A stretch of DNA of 64,000 bases from Candidatus Pantoea gossypiicola (GCF_008632075.1 NZ_VWVM01000007.1:186001-250000); one strand, 5' to 3'. Counted from the stretch's first letter, positions 19,748-30,017 are shown. Notes: a model not told the origin generated them from the letters alone. Made by a program: numbers and translations.

Positions 19748-20125
19748 TTATTTAGCGTGGCTCTCTTCGCTCTCTTCGCTGCCCATTTTTGAAAAAATAT
19801 TCATAATAATGATACCGCTCGCGATAACTCCCATGCCAATAATGGCGGCGACGTCCGGGTGCTGACCATATAAAGCCATCCCCAGGACAGAAACCACAAG
19901 AATACCGGTACCGGACCAGGTAGCATATGCCAGGCCGACAGGAATATTCTTTACGGCCCGTGACAGCGAGTAATAGCAAATACAATAAAGAATAACCAGC
20001 AAGCCAAGCAGAAATATTTTGGTACCTCCTTCACAACTGCCAAATAATTTAAGAGTTGATGTTGCTAAAGTTTCGGAAACAATAACCAGCAACATCCATA
20101 GCCAGCACTTTGTTTTTAAGCACAT
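19748..20125 (-). CDS. SMR-family transporter subunit, partner of next gene
   Basis: This 125-residue four-helix SMR protein has the conserved Glu in 'LLVIVSETLATSTLKL' (Glu18) and 'IPVGLAYATWSGTGILVVS'. It has a charged C-terminal tail ('MGSEESEESHAK') that its downstream neighbour lacks. The difference in tail and the adjacency fit paired SMR systems with opposite membrane topology. EmrE-like genes are known companions of type II cut clusters in Klebsiella and Proteus. Its likely role is movement of a quaternary or tertiary amine across the inner membrane. Confidence 0.87.
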   Translation of the reverse strand: MCLKTKCWLWMLLVIVSETLATSTLKLFGSCEGGTKIFLLGLLVILYCICYYSLSRAVKNIPVGLAYATWSGTGILVVSVLGMALYGQHPDVAAIIGMGVIASGIIIMNIFSKMGSEESEESHAK

Positions 20126-20161
20126 AAATTAAGCTCCAGGTTTTATATTAAAGATAAGGTG

Positions 20162-20830
20162 CTATTTTCTGTTGTTTACAAATTCCATAGCGGCATCGGT
20201 TAACCGCACTTCAGGAGATGATGCAAGCGCCGGATTATTTTTCAGGTCGGTGACGGTGAGATAACGCCGCTTGTTGGTCTTCGTAAGCGCTGCAGACTCG
20301 CCCCCCATTGCCAGTTTTTCCAGTAGTTCATTCATTGTGCAGAGCGTAATACCGCATTCTGTCAGTCGCGCCAGCGTGACCTGCATGTGTCGCTGATAAG
20401 CCGCATCAGGCTGCACGCCCAGTAGCTGATTAAGCTCACTGGTGGGATCGCAGTGATAGCGTAGCGCCATCACTGGCACCCCTTTGAGCAGAGCCTCATG
20501 CACGTGCCGGGCAAGCGGGTTTTGCAGAGAGCCATTCACCAAATCGGCTGCCAGCGGATAGTCGAGAAACGGCAGCAGCAGCGCCCGATACGGCGTGTTA
20601 TGCAAGGTTTCCTGCCAGCTATTCGCCGAAAGCGTGTCTCCTATGCTCTGCCACTGATCGGCATCACTAATGCTTTTGTCCAGCAGGAGATGCAGACGGT
20701 ATCCACACCTCGCCAGCCGGTTGCGAATAGCCTGCCGATAGCCTGCGGTGCCGGATATCATCACCAGTACCGGCTGCGTTAGTCGCTGAATAATGCGCTC
20801 GATCAGGCATTCAATCTGTTCATCATTCAT
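20162..20830 (-). CDS. BMC-locus protein of unknown function with N-terminal targeting-like helix
   Basis: This 222-residue soluble protein begins MNDEQIECLIERIIQRLTQ, an amphipathic helix of the kind that targets cargo into microcompartments. It is followed at once by a beta-strand 'PVLVMISGTAGYRQAIRNRL' and alternating alpha/beta segments. The overall look is of the flavoprotein-like 'ethanolamine utilization' accessory proteins seen in many BMC operons, but no cofactor motif is certain. It starts 12 bases after the pduL stop. A GTG at 20839 would add three residues. The function is not known. The context makes a role inside or at the shell likely. Confidence 0.7.
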   Translation of the reverse strand: MNDEQIECLIERIIQRLTQPVLVMISGTAGYRQAIRNRLARCGYRLHLLLDKSISDADQWQSIGDTLSANSWQETLHNTPYRALLLPFLDYPLAADLVNGSLQNPLARHVHEALLKGVPVMALRYHCDPTSELNQLLGVQPDAAYQRHMQVTLARLTECGITLCTMNELLEKLAMGGESAALTKTNKRRYLTVTDLKNNPALASSPEVRLTDAAMEFVNNRK

Positions 20831-20842
20831 GGCGGTCACCGG

Positions 20843-21463
20843 TCAAACAATCAAAGTGACCTGGCCGCCGTTTTTCAATCCGGCAGCATTGGCCTCTTCG
20901 GTATCAATATGAAACTCCAGCGCGAAGTCTTCCCGCACCCGCACCACCACTTCATCGAAAATCAGTTGACGCTCACCCTCACTGCGTACCCTGACCTTCT
21001 GCCCGTTAGCAACATTTAGCTGGCGGGCATCCTGCGGCGACATATGGATATGCCGCCAGGCACAGATCACCTTAGAGTTCAGTTCGACGTGGCCGGCCGG
21101 ACCGATAAGTAGCGCGCTGCCTGCGTTCTCCAGCTGACCGGACTCACGCACCGGTACTTTAATCCCAAGCGTAAATCCATCGGCCACGGAAATTTCCAGC
21201 TGAGAAACCTGGCGGGTTGGTCCAAGCACGCGAACGCTTTTCAGTGAGCCTTTAGGGCCGACCACAGTGACACACTCCTGAGCGGCAAATTGTCCCGGCT
21301 GGCGCAACGGTTTAAACGGCGTAAGGATGTAACCTTCGCCAAACAGCGCTTCAACATCCTGCTGTGACAGATGGACGTGGCGATTAGAGATACCAACCGG
21401 GATAGCTGGTGAGACCGGATTCATGCGAACAGCGATTTTTTTATGGAGCAGAGTGTCGATCAT
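20843..21463 (-). CDS. pduL: PduL-type phosphate acyltransferase
   Basis: This 206-residue enzyme converts acetyl-CoA and phosphate to acetyl-phosphate and CoA, recycling CoA in the microcompartment lumen. The two PduL half-domains show their His-rich zinc sites: 'VGISNRHVHLSQQDVEALFG' and 'ICAWRHIHMSPQDARQLNV'. The N-terminal part before the first domain (about 20 residues) is shorter and less clearly amphipathic than in many PduL proteins. Its ATG overlaps the cmcE stop (ATGA). No acetate kinase gene is in the window, so that step must be encoded elsewhere. Confidence 0.94.
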   Translation of the reverse strand: MIDTLLHKKIAVRMNPVSPAIPVGISNRHVHLSQQDVEALFGEGYILTPFKPLRQPGQFAAQECVTVVGPKGSLKSVRVLGPTRQVSQLEISVADGFTLGIKVPVRESGQLENAGSALLIGPAGHVELNSKVICAWRHIHMSPQDARQLNVANGQKVRVRSEGERQLIFDEVVVRVREDFALEFHIDTEEANAAGLKNGGQVTLIV

Positions 21464-21900
21464 GCCTTCTTCCCTCTTTTCATGGCTTTGTATTTCTCTT
21501 CCGTCCGATCAGACGCAGGTAGTGAAACTGACTCAATGGAAGCATTTATTTCCGGTGATGTCGGTACGATACCGTCAGCTTCGACCTCCACGGGTGCATT
21601 CACCTTCACCTCTGCATAGGGCGGATAGCCTTTTAACCGGCTGAGCGCGTCAGTCACGCTCAATTCCGGCCGGGCGATGACCAGCGAACAGGCCTGCTGA
21701 CCGACGGCCATAAGAACAGCCACTCCGCGCTCAATGGCCGTACGAATCGCGCTGATCTCCCCTTCAAAACAGACGCTTACCCGCCCCGAACCCACCTTGC
21801 GGTAACCAATACAGTTTACCTCTGCGCATTTACAGGCAGCATCGACGACCTGAATAGCCGCCACAAATCCTCGTGTTTCAATTACACCTAAACTTTTCAT
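21460..21900 (-). CDS. cmcE: BMC-H shell protein with C-terminal extension (CmcE-like)
   Basis: This 146-residue protein has one BMC domain (about residues 1-88: 'SLGVIETRGFVAAIQVVDAA', 'GYRKVGSGRVSVCFEGEISAIR'). A roughly 55-residue polar C-terminal tail ends 'EEKYKAMKRGKKA'. The tailed BMC-H matches the fifth shell gene of GRM2 choline operons. Hexamers tile the shell facets, and the tail may bind cargo or the cell interior. It is coupled to pduL downstream and lies 12 bp after cutD. Confidence 0.88.
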   Translation of the reverse strand: MKSLGVIETRGFVAAIQVVDAACKCAEVNCIGYRKVGSGRVSVCFEGEISAIRTAIERGVAVLMAVGQQACSLVIARPELSVTDALSRLKGYPPYAEVKVNAPVEVEADGIVPTSPEINASIESVSLPASDRTEEKYKAMKRGKKA

Positions 21901-21912
21901 TGCCAGCTCCTG

Positions 21913-22854
21913 TTAATGGCGGACCAAGCGAATATCGAAATCAAACTGCGTAAAAAAACTTTCCAGCTGGTTTAGCTCTTCGCCGGAGTAAGTCGGGTCC
22001 TGAGTGATGGGATAGGTCATATCAAGATGATCATATTTTTTACGTCCAAGCTGGTGATAAGGCAGCATGTCAATGCGGCGTATATTCCCGCGTTTCGCCA
22101 GTTTTTTTACGTAGTCAATCGCTCCGGTAATCGCCTCCCATGAGTCGTTATAACCGCGAACCAGCGGCATACGGATAATGACATTAGCGCCAGAGTCCAC
22201 CAACCATTCCAGATTACGGCGAATACCTTCATTACCGATGCCAAATAATGCTTTATGCCGGTTGCTATTAATTTGCTTAATATCGAATAAGAAAGTGTCG
22301 GTTACAGGTGCTAGTTTTTGATAATTCGTCAGCGACGTGGTGCCCTGAGTTTCGACTGCGGTATTGATCATCATATTTTTGCACTCACGAAATAACGCGA
22401 CAGCAAAATCAGTCTGCAGACTCATTTCACCACCACCAATGGTTACCCCACCGCCAGAAGAAATATAGAAATCATAATCCTGCATAATGACCGCCATTAA
22501 TTCACTGACAGTCACGTCTCTTCCCATAATATCCAGTGCATTCCGGGTACAAACGTCCTGGCATTTACGGCATCCTATACATTCTTTATTTCGATTAACA
22601 AAGTGTTTCAATTTACCTTGCTCATCTTTCTGGAAATGAATGCCTGCCGGGCATACGCTGACGCAGTTGCCACAGTTGATACATTTATCCTGAGAAAACA
22701 TCACCTGAAACTGGCTTGATAATCCTTCCGGATTCGCACACCATGGGCAGCATATATTGCAACCCTTAAAAAAAACCAGTGTGCGAATACCTTCGCCATC
22801 ATAGATGGAATATTTTTGAATATTGAAAATACGCCCGGTTAGTTCTTTATCCAC
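21913..22854 (-). CDS. cutD: Choline TMA-lyase activating enzyme (radical SAM)
   Basis: This 313-residue activase uses S-adenosylmethionine and an iron-sulfur cluster to place the glycyl radical on CutC. The radical SAM motif CX3CX2C is in 'FFKGCNICCPWCANPEG'. Two extra ferredoxin-like clusters follow ('CINCGNCVSVCPAG', 'CIGCRKCQDVCTRNA'), standard for this subfamily. A glycine-rich SAM segment 'SSGGGVTIGGGEMS' is intact. The start is GTG at 22854 with a strong AGGAGG upstream. It lies 53 bp after cutC. The reaction is oxygen-sensitive, so the pathway should work anaerobically. Confidence 0.95.
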   Translation of the reverse strand: MDKELTGRIFNIQKYSIYDGEGIRTLVFFKGCNICCPWCANPEGLSSQFQVMFSQDKCINCGNCVSVCPAGIHFQKDEQGKLKHFVNRNKECIGCRKCQDVCTRNALDIMGRDVTVSELMAVIMQDYDFYISSGGGVTIGGGEMSLQTDFAVALFRECKNMMINTAVETQGTTSLTNYQKLAPVTDTFLFDIKQINSNRHKALFGIGNEGIRRNLEWLVDSGANVIIRMPLVRGYNDSWEAITGAIDYVKKLAKRGNIRRIDMLPYHQLGRKKYDHLDMTYPITQDPTYSGEELNQLESFFTQFDFDIRLVRH

Positions 22855-22907
22855 ACCTGCCTCCTGAATAATCCTGAGGACATCCTTGTCCAGTAAGCCG
22901 TCTGCTA

Positions 22908-25900
22908 TCAGAATTTTTCAATTACCGTACGGCTAATAATCTCGTCCTGGACTTCTTTACATAATTCAACGAAGTAGGCGCTATAGCCCGCTACACGGAC
23001 AATCAGATCGCGGTATTTTTCAGGTTCCTGTTGCGCTTTTTTCAGTACATCGTTATCGACATAGCTGAACTGCATCTGGCCATTACCCAGAATCGACGCG
23101 GTGCGCAACAGTGTGATCAATCCGTTACGCCCTTCCGGCGTATCAAGCAGCCCTTTAAGAAATTTGAAGTTATGCACCATGCCGATATTCATGGTTTCCA
23201 CATTCATCTTGCTTACCGACTTGATAATTGCTGTGGGACCATGCTTATCAGCTCCCTGGGTCGGACTGATCCCGTCGGAAAGCGGCATCCATGCCAGACG
23301 GCCATTTGGGGTGGCGTTAGTCAGCTCACCGATTGGTGTATTATTTGATATCGACAGGGTGCCGTGGCTAAGCGTCGAGTAAAGCATCTTGTATTTACGG
23401 CACTCACGCTCGGTCCACTCGGTGATATCCAGCGCGTACTGGTCAACAGAGTTATCATCATTGCCATATTTCGGCGCATTCAGGCAGTCGCGGCGCAACG
23501 CTTCATAACCTTCAAAGTTCGCCAGCAATGCGTCACGGATTTGCTCAAGGGAATATTTCTTATCCTCGTAGACCAGTTTGCGGATAGCGGCGAGAGAGTC
23601 GACGTAGGTCGCAAGTCCCGAGAAGATCAGACCCGGCCCGTGATTGATCATCGCACCACCTGCAGATACATCTCTACCTTGCTCCATGCAACCTTCAACC
23701 AGCAGTGACATTAAAGGCTTTGGTGCCACGTCTCGGTGAACACGCTGACTGATGACAGTGCCTATCGCTGACAAACGAATAATATGGGCAATCTGCTTTT
23801 TCACTGCCGCGTCAAACTGTTCAAAAGTGCGCAGATCACGCAGGTCACCGGTATCCAACCCTTGATAGCTGTCGAACAGCACCATCCGGCCACGGTTCAG
23901 CACAAACTCAATAGCAATAGGCCACTGGGTGTAGCCGGTTGAGGTCCACTGATAGATACGTCCGGATTTCTGTGGCTCAACGCAGCCCATCAGGCAGTAA
24001 TCGCGGGCGTCTTCAAAATCAAAACCTTTACGCAGCATCATTTTGATATGCGAGTCATCAAAGTGACAGGCCGGGAAGCCCATCCCCGCTTTCACCACGT
24101 CGACGATTTTTTCCATATACTTCTGCGGCGACTGATTGTGAATGCGACAGGCCAGCGAGGGCTGGTAAACTTTGACAAAGCGTACGGCGTCCATAATTAT
24201 CCAGGTCAGGTCGTTACAGGCATCGCCGCCTGAGCGCTTCTGGCCGCCGACGGTCAGATTGATAAACGGCTGATAACCCGCAAAGTATTTCGCCCCTAGT
24301 TCGCTGGACATCCACATCAGCTCGGCACACTTGATGATAAACGCCTGCATCATTTCCAGCGCACTATCGTGAGTCAGGCGGCCTTCGCGGATATCAGCTT
24401 CAAACATCGGATAGCAGTACTGATCGACGCGCCCCAGCGACAGACCCGTCTGGTTCTCTTCAATTTCGAACAGTGACTCCACCGTCCAGATGCTTTGCAA
24501 CGCTTCCTGAAAGGTTTTCGGTGGATTTGCCGGTACATTCTGGTTGACATCAGCAATCAACAGTAGCTCCGTACGACGCTGAATGTTCTGTTCTTTCGCT
24601 GCCAGTTCCCGGGCATGGGCGGCGATACGATGCGCGTAATTGACCACGCCTTCGCAAGTTTCAATCGCGGCTTTGTAGTAGTATATGCGGTCAATATCAC
24701 CCGGATTTTCCATGCTAAGCTGCGCGAGATGCGCTTCCGCATCGGCTTTAATACCGTTCATTCCTTTGGTGAATAGCAGCACGTCGTAGCCCGGGCAGGT
24801 ATCGCCGCCGCCATTAATCTGGTGGTAGGAGAGATCGCTGACAAAAGTCTCGCCGCTGAATGCCCACACCCCGGCTTCGCGATACTGTGCCTCGCAGATC
24901 TCATCCAGTGAACGGCCCTTCCAGAACGGCACAATCTCTTCACGGATGGTTTTTTTATCTTCCTCGCTGATCTCAAAGGGGTCCTGCGGCCGGGTGCTCA
25001 TAGTGTCGAGCTCATCGCGTACCCAGCGCCAGGCGATATCCGGCGAGAATGCGCCTGCTCGTGGCTTGCCGCACGGATGACCGACGATCAGCTCATCATC
25101 CTGGATCAGGATTGGTGCGGTTTCGCAGGCGTGTCGAAAGGCTTTGGCGCGCAACAGAATGGTCGGCATTCCCGGATTAGCTTTTACCACTTCGGTAAAG
25201 GCAAGGGCGCGATAGATTGAAACACTGGGGCGAACGGTCAGGTAGTGGCTACGCAGGCGTTGCATGCGCGGGGTAAGACCTTCTGATGTTGCCACTTCGC
25301 GACAGGCCGCAAACGGTGTGGTGGATACCTGTTGTACACCGCTGTACAAACGCACCGGCAGATGCAGGGCGCTGAGGTTCTGCTGAGCGCTGAGGAACAT
25401 ATCGGAGAGTTCGTTAATACGTGCATTTTCAAGGTCCGCGCCATGCAGCATGGCATCGAACATCGGGTAGCCCTCAATGGCACTGGCAGCACGTACTTCG
25501 CAAAGTGTAGCCAGCTTAAACCACAGGCTCTCGACAATTTCATACGCCTGTTGCGCAGAGAGCGCGCCGCGGGTGATATCGTTTTGATACCATGATAATA
25601 ATGCTTTGTCGGCACCTTCCGGATTGACCGCGTAGCTACCATTATCCAGCTGCAGTGCAAGCTGGAACAAATAGAAGGTCTGGCAAGCTTCCTTAAAGTT
25701 TCGTGCCGGATGAGCCGGAATATGGTGCAGCATAGCGGCGCTTTCCCGCAGCTCGGCTTGCCTGTAGGGGTTGCTCTCTTCTGCCGCTAAATTCTCAGCG
25801 CTCTCTGCCAGTTTCTTCGCCAGAGTCATCAAAGCATCGCAGGCATAAATCGCTGCACGGCAGCCATTAACCTCGTCCATACCACTGCGGCTGACGGTAT

Positions 25901-26294
25901 TACCCAAAACGCGGACTTTCTCTTCCAGTTGATGTTTGATCGCCAGCACACCTTTCCCGATAACCAGCATGTAGTCCGGGGAATCAATCTCACAATTCAG
26001 ATTCAGGAACCGGAATACGGAAGGACGATGTGTGGCGATCTCTTCATGGAAAATGGCTCCATGCGGTTTCCGGCTCTGATTGCCGACGATGAGTTCGTCA
26101 GGATTGATGCTGACCGGAAGCCGGCGCATCAGCTCATAGAAGCGACGAGCCGGTTTAACCGCGGCAGGAACGCCTCCGATCTCACTATCCAGTTCGCTCA
26201 GCGTGGTAACATGTTCAGTGCAAAGGATGCTTTTGTTTGCCAGTAGCCGTTCTGCCAATACTTTGACGCGCGGTGTTAAAGTGTAGTGTGCCAT
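22908..26294 (-). CDS. cutC: Choline trimethylamine-lyase, type II (long form)
   Basis: This 1128-residue glycyl radical enzyme cleaves choline to trimethylamine and acetaldehyde. It is exactly 282 residues longer than the 846-residue Desulfovibrio alaskensis CutC. Adding 282 to each known choline-lyase residue lands on the same amino acid here: Tyr490, Asp498, Phe677, Cys771, Glu773, Thr784, Tyr788 and the radical Gly1103. The signatures are '[10 protein letters not shown]', 'GCVEPQKSG' and 'RVAGYSAYF'. This separates it from glycerol and propanediol dehydratases. The N-terminal extension repeats the first half of a PFL-type domain but has no Cys or Gly site. Type II cutC genes of Klebsiella, Proteus and E. 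coli share this long form. CutD follows 53 bp downstream. Confidence 0.97.
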   Translation of the reverse strand: MAHYTLTPRVKVLAERLLANKSILCTEHVTTLSELDSEIGGVPAAVKPARRFYELMRRLPVSINPDELIVGNQSRKPHGAIFHEEIATHRPSVFRFLNLNCEIDSPDYMLVIGKGVLAIKHQLEEKVRVLGNTVSRSGMDEVNGCRAAIYACDALMTLAKKLAESAENLAAEESNPYRQAELRESAAMLHHIPAHPARNFKEACQTFYLFQLALQLDNGSYAVNPEGADKALLSWYQNDITRGALSAQQAYEIVESLWFKLATLCEVRAASAIEGYPMFDAMLHGADLENARINELSDMFLSAQQNLSALHLPVRLYSGVQQVSTTPFAACREVATSEGLTPRMQRLRSHYLTVRPSVSIYRALAFTEVVKANPGMPTILLRAKAFRHACETAPILIQDDELIVGHPCGKPRAGAFSPDIAWRWVRDELDTMSTRPQDPFEISEEDKKTIREEIVPFWKGRSLDEICEAQYREAGVWAFSGETFVSDLSYHQINGGGDTCPGYDVLLFTKGMNGIKADAEAHLAQLSMENPGDIDRIYYYKAAIETCEGVVNYAHRIAAHARELAAKEQNIQRRTELLLIADVNQNVPANPPKTFQEALQSIWTVESLFEIEENQTGLSLGRVDQYCYPMFEADIREGRLTHDSALEMMQAFIIKCAELMWMSSELGAKYFAGYQPFINLTVGGQKRSGGDACNDLTWIIMDAVRFVKVYQPSLACRIHNQSPQKYMEKIVDVVKAGMGFPACHFDDSHIKMMLRKGFDFEDARDYCLMGCVEPQKSGRIYQWTSTGYTQWPIAIEFVLNRGRMVLFDSYQGLDTGDLRDLRTFEQFDAAVKKQIAHIIRLSAIGTVISQRVHRDVAPKPLMSLLVEGCMEQGRDVSAGGAMINHGPGLIFSGLATYVDSLAAIRKLVYEDKKYSLEQIRDALLANFEGYEALRRDCLNAPKYGNDDNSVDQYALDITEWTERECRKYKMLYSTLSHGTLSISNNTPIGELTNATPNGRLAWMPLSDGISPTQGADKHGPTAIIKSVSKMNVETMNIGMVHNFKFLKGLLDTPEGRNGLITLLRTASILGNGQMQFSYVDNDVLKKAQQEPEKYRDLIVRVAGYSAYFVELCKEVQDEIISRTVIEKF

Positions 26295-26316
26295 AGGTAA
26301 TGTTCTCCAGATCTTG

Positions 26317-27474
26317 TTATAAGCGGCCCTGAGTGGCGTTACCGGTCCATGCCCGGCGATAGATTTCGGTTAATGCCTGTGCGTCTGCCGTGCCTGGATT
26401 TGTCGGAGTACAGCTATCACGCAAGGCCTGACCGGCCATCTCTTCAAGTCGTCGTTCAAAATCCTCAGCATCAACGCCGGTATCTCGTATGCCAGCAGGC
26501 ATCATCATTTCGTCCTTCAATGCCTGAATGGCGATCAGCAGGCTGGCGACGCCCTGACGGGTAGTGGCTGCCGGCAAATCCAGCAGATGTGCTAATCGGG
26601 CATATTTGCAGGCGGCATCGGTATCGCACGCACCCTGGAAATCCGCATTCCACGCGACCACTTCCGCCATCAGCAGCGCGTTGGCTCGGCCATGCGGTAT
26701 GCGGAAAATAGCGCCAAGCGCGTGGGCCAGGCTGTGGGTAATACCGAGCGAAGCATTGGTGAAGGCCATTCCCGCCATACAGGAGGCGTTATGCATTTTT
26801 TCCCTTGCCAGCAGATCATGCCCGTTGCGCCAGCAGCCCGGCAGATAGCGGAAAACCTGTTGCACCACCTTCTCTGCCAGCGCATCGGAAAAGTCGCTGG
26901 CAGCCAAAGAGACATAGGCTTCCAGCGCATGGCACAGAACGTCCATGCCAGTATCTGCGGTAATCGCGGGTGGAACCGAAGCCACCAGCGCTGGATCGAG
27001 AATGGCAATATCTGGTAGCAGTGACGAATCGACTAACACCAGCTTTTCGTTATGCGCCTTTACGACAGAAAAGGCGGTGACTTCTGAACCAGTACCGCTG
27101 GTGGTGGGGATCGCCACAAAACAAGGCGGCTCTCGATAAGCGTCCGGACGCGTTTGCGCCAGGGCGAAAATGACCGCTTTGGCTGCATCGATCACTGAGC
27201 CGCCGCCCAGCGCGATAACAAGATCCGGATATGGGTTATCCATCAGCTTCATACCACGCACCACGGTGGCGATATCCGGGTCGGCCATCACGTCGTCCCA
27301 GACCTGAAACGCAAGATTGCGCTGGCGCAGCCTATGCGTGATACGCTCGGCCAGGCCAAATCTGACCATCGACTGATCGGTGACTAACAAGACCCTATGG
27401 GCTGGCAGCTCATCGAGGATGGAAAGCGCATCCTGACCAAAACGAATGCGAGGTTTCAGCGAAAATTCACTCAT
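26317..27474 (-). CDS. cutO: Iron-dependent alcohol dehydrogenase of the choline BMC
   Basis: This 385-residue group III dehydrogenase reduces acetaldehyde to ethanol and regenerates NAD+ for the aldehyde dehydrogenase. The nucleotide site '[16 protein letters not shown]' and the metal-binding '[20 protein letters not shown]' with '[13 protein letters not shown]' are present. It resembles EutG and PduQ. It lies between the vertex-protein gene and cutC, the usual order of GRM2 operons, with 15-22 bp gaps. Redox balance inside the shell is its inferred job. Confidence 0.93.
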   Translation of the reverse strand: MSEFSLKPRIRFGQDALSILDELPAHRVLLVTDQSMVRFGLAERITHRLRQRNLAFQVWDDVMADPDIATVVRGMKLMDNPYPDLVIALGGGSVIDAAKAVIFALAQTRPDAYREPPCFVAIPTTSGTGSEVTAFSVVKAHNEKLVLVDSSLLPDIAILDPALVASVPPAITADTGMDVLCHALEAYVSLAASDFSDALAEKVVQQVFRYLPGCWRNGHDLLAREKMHNASCMAGMAFTNASLGITHSLAHALGAIFRIPHGRANALLMAEVVAWNADFQGACDTDAACKYARLAHLLDLPAATTRQGVASLLIAIQALKDEMMMPAGIRDTGVDAEDFERRLEEMAGQALRDSCTPTNPGTADAQALTEIYRRAWTGNATQGRL

Positions 27475-27489
27475 TGGACTGTTCTCTCC

Positions 27490-27747
27490 TTAGCGGTCCC
27501 GAAACACCTGCTCAACAATCGCAATGACAGACATCGCCTTGTAACGATCTTTATTGAGCGCCAGGTACTCTTCAACCAGCACAATGTCGTGCATACCCGC
27601 ACCAACGTTATCAATGGCAGCCCAGGTGTGGTCTTTTATCGGCTGAAGGTCATCATCTAGTTTGCTGATCAGTAACAGGTTGCTTCCACGTAGCTCATCG
27701 CACTTTTGCGTGGCGACGACATGACCGACTACCTTTGCAAGCATCAT
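27490..27747 (-). CDS. cmcD: BMC-P vertex protein (EutN/CcmL family)
   Basis: This 85-residue beta-barrel protein forms the pentamers that cap the vertices of the microcompartment shell. Family features are the N-terminal 'MLAKVVGHVVATQKCDELRG', 'WAAIDNVGAGMHDIVLVEE' (usually 'xDxVGAGxGexVLV') and a hydrophobic C-terminus. Two ATG codons at 27747 and 27744 are both possible, with AAGGCGA upstream. It is the only vertex gene in the operon. Confidence 0.93.
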   Translation of the reverse strand: MMLAKVVGHVVATQKCDELRGSNLLLISKLDDDLQPIKDHTWAAIDNVGAGMHDIVLVEEYLALNKDRYKAMSVIAIVEQVFRDR

Positions 27748-27769
27748 TTTATCGCCTTATATCAGTAGT

Positions 27770-29377
27770 TTATTTAACAAGGCGTTCAAGCACCTGACGA
27801 ATAACGCGTTCCACATTTTGCTCACTGATTTCGTCTGCTATACCAACGTTAGTGGTGGCAAAACGGTCATCTGCCCGGCCAGTATCAGATGCTGGGCTGG
27901 TTATCACCGATGTTGAGGAATGAAAGCGCTCATCGTTTAAGATGCTGTGATTCGGGTTATCGGCTGCGCTGACAGGAGTCGGATGCGATTGCGTGCCGTT
28001 GACTGGCGCGTGGAGTTCATCAATGGAGCGCACGCCATAGCCCACTTTGCGGATGTTGAGCAGGTTCATTGGCCCGACGTTGTCAGAGCTGGACCCTCCG
28101 CCTGCCGCGCCGCAGCCGAGGGTCAGGGCTGGCGTGATATTGGTGGTCGCGCCGATGCCTCCCAGCGCCGCCGGAGTATTGATCAGAATGCGATTAACGG
28201 GTTTTTCGAGGCAGAACTGACGAATCACATCCCGGTTACGCGTGTGGATCACCAGCGTATGGCCAAGCCCTTCGTTGGTAAGCAGTTCCACTACGCGATG
28301 GCAGGCAGCCTTCCAATCCTCTTCAATGTAAAAACCGAGCACCGGGCACAATTTTTCACGCGAGTATGGATTGCTATGTGAAACGAGGGTCTGCACGGCA
28401 ATCAACACGCGGGTCGTCGTCGGGACAGAGAATCCGGCCATCTGGCTGAGACAGACAGCTGTTTTACCTACCATTTTGGGGTTGATAGCGCCGTTCGGAC
28501 GCAGTAGCAGGGCCGCCAGTTGCTGCGCCTCATTTTCGTTCATAAAATACGCGCCCTGAGCTTCCAGCTCGCGATAAACATCGTCGTAAATACAGCGTTC
28601 GACGATGACTGACTGCTCAGAGGCGCAGATTACGCCATTATCAAAGGTTTTGCTGGTGATGATGTCTTTCACTGCCTGATGAATATCAGCGCTGCGTTCG
28701 ATAAATGCCGGACCATTCCCTGGCCCTCCGCTGATGGTTGGGGTGCCGGAAGCATAAGCTGCGCGCACCATCCCCTCACCACCGGTCGCCAGAATCAGCG
28801 AGACGTCCTTGCTGTGCATCAGTTCTGAGGTGGCTTCAAGCGTTAACTGACTTATGCCGTCAACGCTACCGGCCGGTGCTCCTGCCGCCTCTGCAGCGCG
28901 TTTAACAATTTCAATGGCTTTCCAGCTGCACTGACGTGCGCCGGGATGAGGAGAAAAGATAATCGCGTTGCCTGATTTCAGCGCAATCAGCGTTTTGTAG
29001 ATGACTGTAGAGGTTGGATTAGTCGAGGGCACCAGCGCACAGATCACCCCGAGTGGCACGCCCACATCCATCACTTTTTGTACAGGGTCGTCATGAATGA
29101 TGCCGACGGTCTTCATATCCCTGATGGCGTCATAAACACGTAGCGAGGCGAAACGGTTTTTCAGCACCTTATCCTGCCAGTTGCCAAAACCGGTTTCTTC
29201 TGCGGCTATTTTCGCCAGCATCTCGGCCTGATTCGCCGCCTCCTGAGCCACGTTTTTTACAATGGCGTCTATTTGCTGCTGCGAGAAAGTAGCCAGAATA
29301 GCCTGTGCCTTTTTAGCATTACGCACCAGATGCCGGGCATGCTGTCGGGATTGCAAATCGTTATCCAGTTCACTCAT
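27770..29377 (-). CDS. cutF: CoA-acylating acetaldehyde dehydrogenase of the choline BMC
   Basis: This 535-residue enzyme oxidises acetaldehyde to acetyl-CoA with NAD+. The catalytic Cys lies in 'FDNGVICASEQSVIV', and 'GGIGATTNITPALTLGCG' is typical of EutE/PduP relatives. After the catalytic domain a roughly 60-residue low-complexity linker leads to a C-terminal amphipathic helix 'EQNVERVIRQVLERLVK'. This looks like an encapsulation peptide, placed at the C-terminus as in GRM2 systems. The frame stays open to 29491, but the ATG at 29377 has AAAGGA upstream and gives the normal N-terminus. Confidence 0.95.
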   Translation of the reverse strand: MSELDNDLQSRQHARHLVRNAKKAQAILATFSQQQIDAIVKNVAQEAANQAEMLAKIAAEETGFGNWQDKVLKNRFASLRVYDAIRDMKTVGIIHDDPVQKVMDVGVPLGVICALVPSTNPTSTVIYKTLIALKSGNAIIFSPHPGARQCSWKAIEIVKRAAEAAGAPAGSVDGISQLTLEATSELMHSKDVSLILATGGEGMVRAAYASGTPTISGGPGNGPAFIERSADIHQAVKDIITSKTFDNGVICASEQSVIVERCIYDDVYRELEAQGAYFMNENEAQQLAALLLRPNGAINPKMVGKTAVCLSQMAGFSVPTTTRVLIAVQTLVSHSNPYSREKLCPVLGFYIEEDWKAACHRVVELLTNEGLGHTLVIHTRNRDVIRQFCLEKPVNRILINTPAALGGIGATTNITPALTLGCGAAGGGSSSDNVGPMNLLNIRKVGYGVRSIDELHAPVNGTQSHPTPVSAADNPNHSILNDERFHSSTSVITSPASDTGRADDRFATTNVGIADEISEQNVERVIRQVLERLVK

Positions 29378-29423
29378 GATTCTATCCTTTAAAAGTCTTG
29401 AGATGGCGCGGCCAACTGTCAGA

Positions 29424-29702
29424 TCAGGCTTTGTGCTGAGACGCAATCTTTTCGATATCGTGATGCGGCCGGGCAATGACGCGAGAGGCAACCACTACCC
29501 CAACGCGCCTTGCTGCCGTAATGCCAGAGTCCACGGCGGCATTCACCGCACCGACATCACCTTTCACCATGGCTGTAACCAATCCGGATCCAACATTTTC
29601 ATAGCCAATCAACTCGACGTTGGCGGCCTTGCACATGGCATCTGCCGCTTCAATACAGGCCGCCAGACCTTTGGTTTCAATCAATCCAAGTGCTTCTTTC
29701 AT
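29424..29702 (-). CDS. cmcC: BMC-H shell protein, third copy
   Basis: This 92-residue single BMC domain ('[20 protein letters not shown]', '[20 protein letters not shown]') forms hexameric shell tiles. It is closely similar to the two upstream genes, and a run of them differs mainly after residue 60, where it reads '[20 protein letters not shown]'. Its ATG overlaps the stop of the second copy (ATGA). Small differences between paralogues usually change pore charge or interactions. Confidence 0.95.
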   Translation of the reverse strand: MKEALGLIETKGLAACIEAADAMCKAANVELIGYENVGSGLVTAMVKGDVGAVNAAVDSGITAARRVGVVVASRVIARPHHDIEKIASQHKA

Positions 29703-30001
29703 CTGATTTGCTCCGGTAATTCCGCCATTTGATATTGCGCGATAATTTTGTTGATATCGTTATGCGGGCGAGCGATAACCAGCGATGTCACCACTTCTCC
29801 GATGCGTTGCGCCGACTCCATACCGGAATCCACCGCCGCCTTTACGGCACCAACATCACCTTTCACCATCGCGGTGACCAGGCCAGAGCCAACATTTTCA
29901 TAACCAATCAGCTCGACATTGGCTGCTTTACACATTGCATCTGCTGCTTCAATGCAGGCCACCAAACCTTTAGTTTCAATTAACCCTAATGCATCACCCA
30001 T
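29699..30001 (-). CDS. cmcB: BMC-H shell protein, second copy
   Basis: This 100-residue single-domain BMC-H protein begins [20 protein letters not shown]. Its C-terminal tail '[11 protein letters not shown]' is about eight residues longer than in its neighbours. The ATG at 30001 matches the start of the first copy. The frame continues to 30070, but that part overlaps the end of the preceding gene. Hexameric shell facet protein, co-translated with the third copy. Confidence 0.95.
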   Translation of the reverse strand: MGDALGLIETKGLVACIEAADAMCKAANVELIGYENVGSGLVTAMVKGDVGAVKAAVDSGMESAQRIGEVVTSLVIARPHNDINKIIAQYQMAELPEQIR

Positions 30002-30017
30002 GTGCGTTCTCCTGTCC

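Noticed and set aside
22908..26294. Glycerol or propanediol dehydratase instead of choline lyase
   Set aside because: Asp498, Tyr490, Phe677, Thr784 and Tyr788 fall exactly on the choline-lyase positions.
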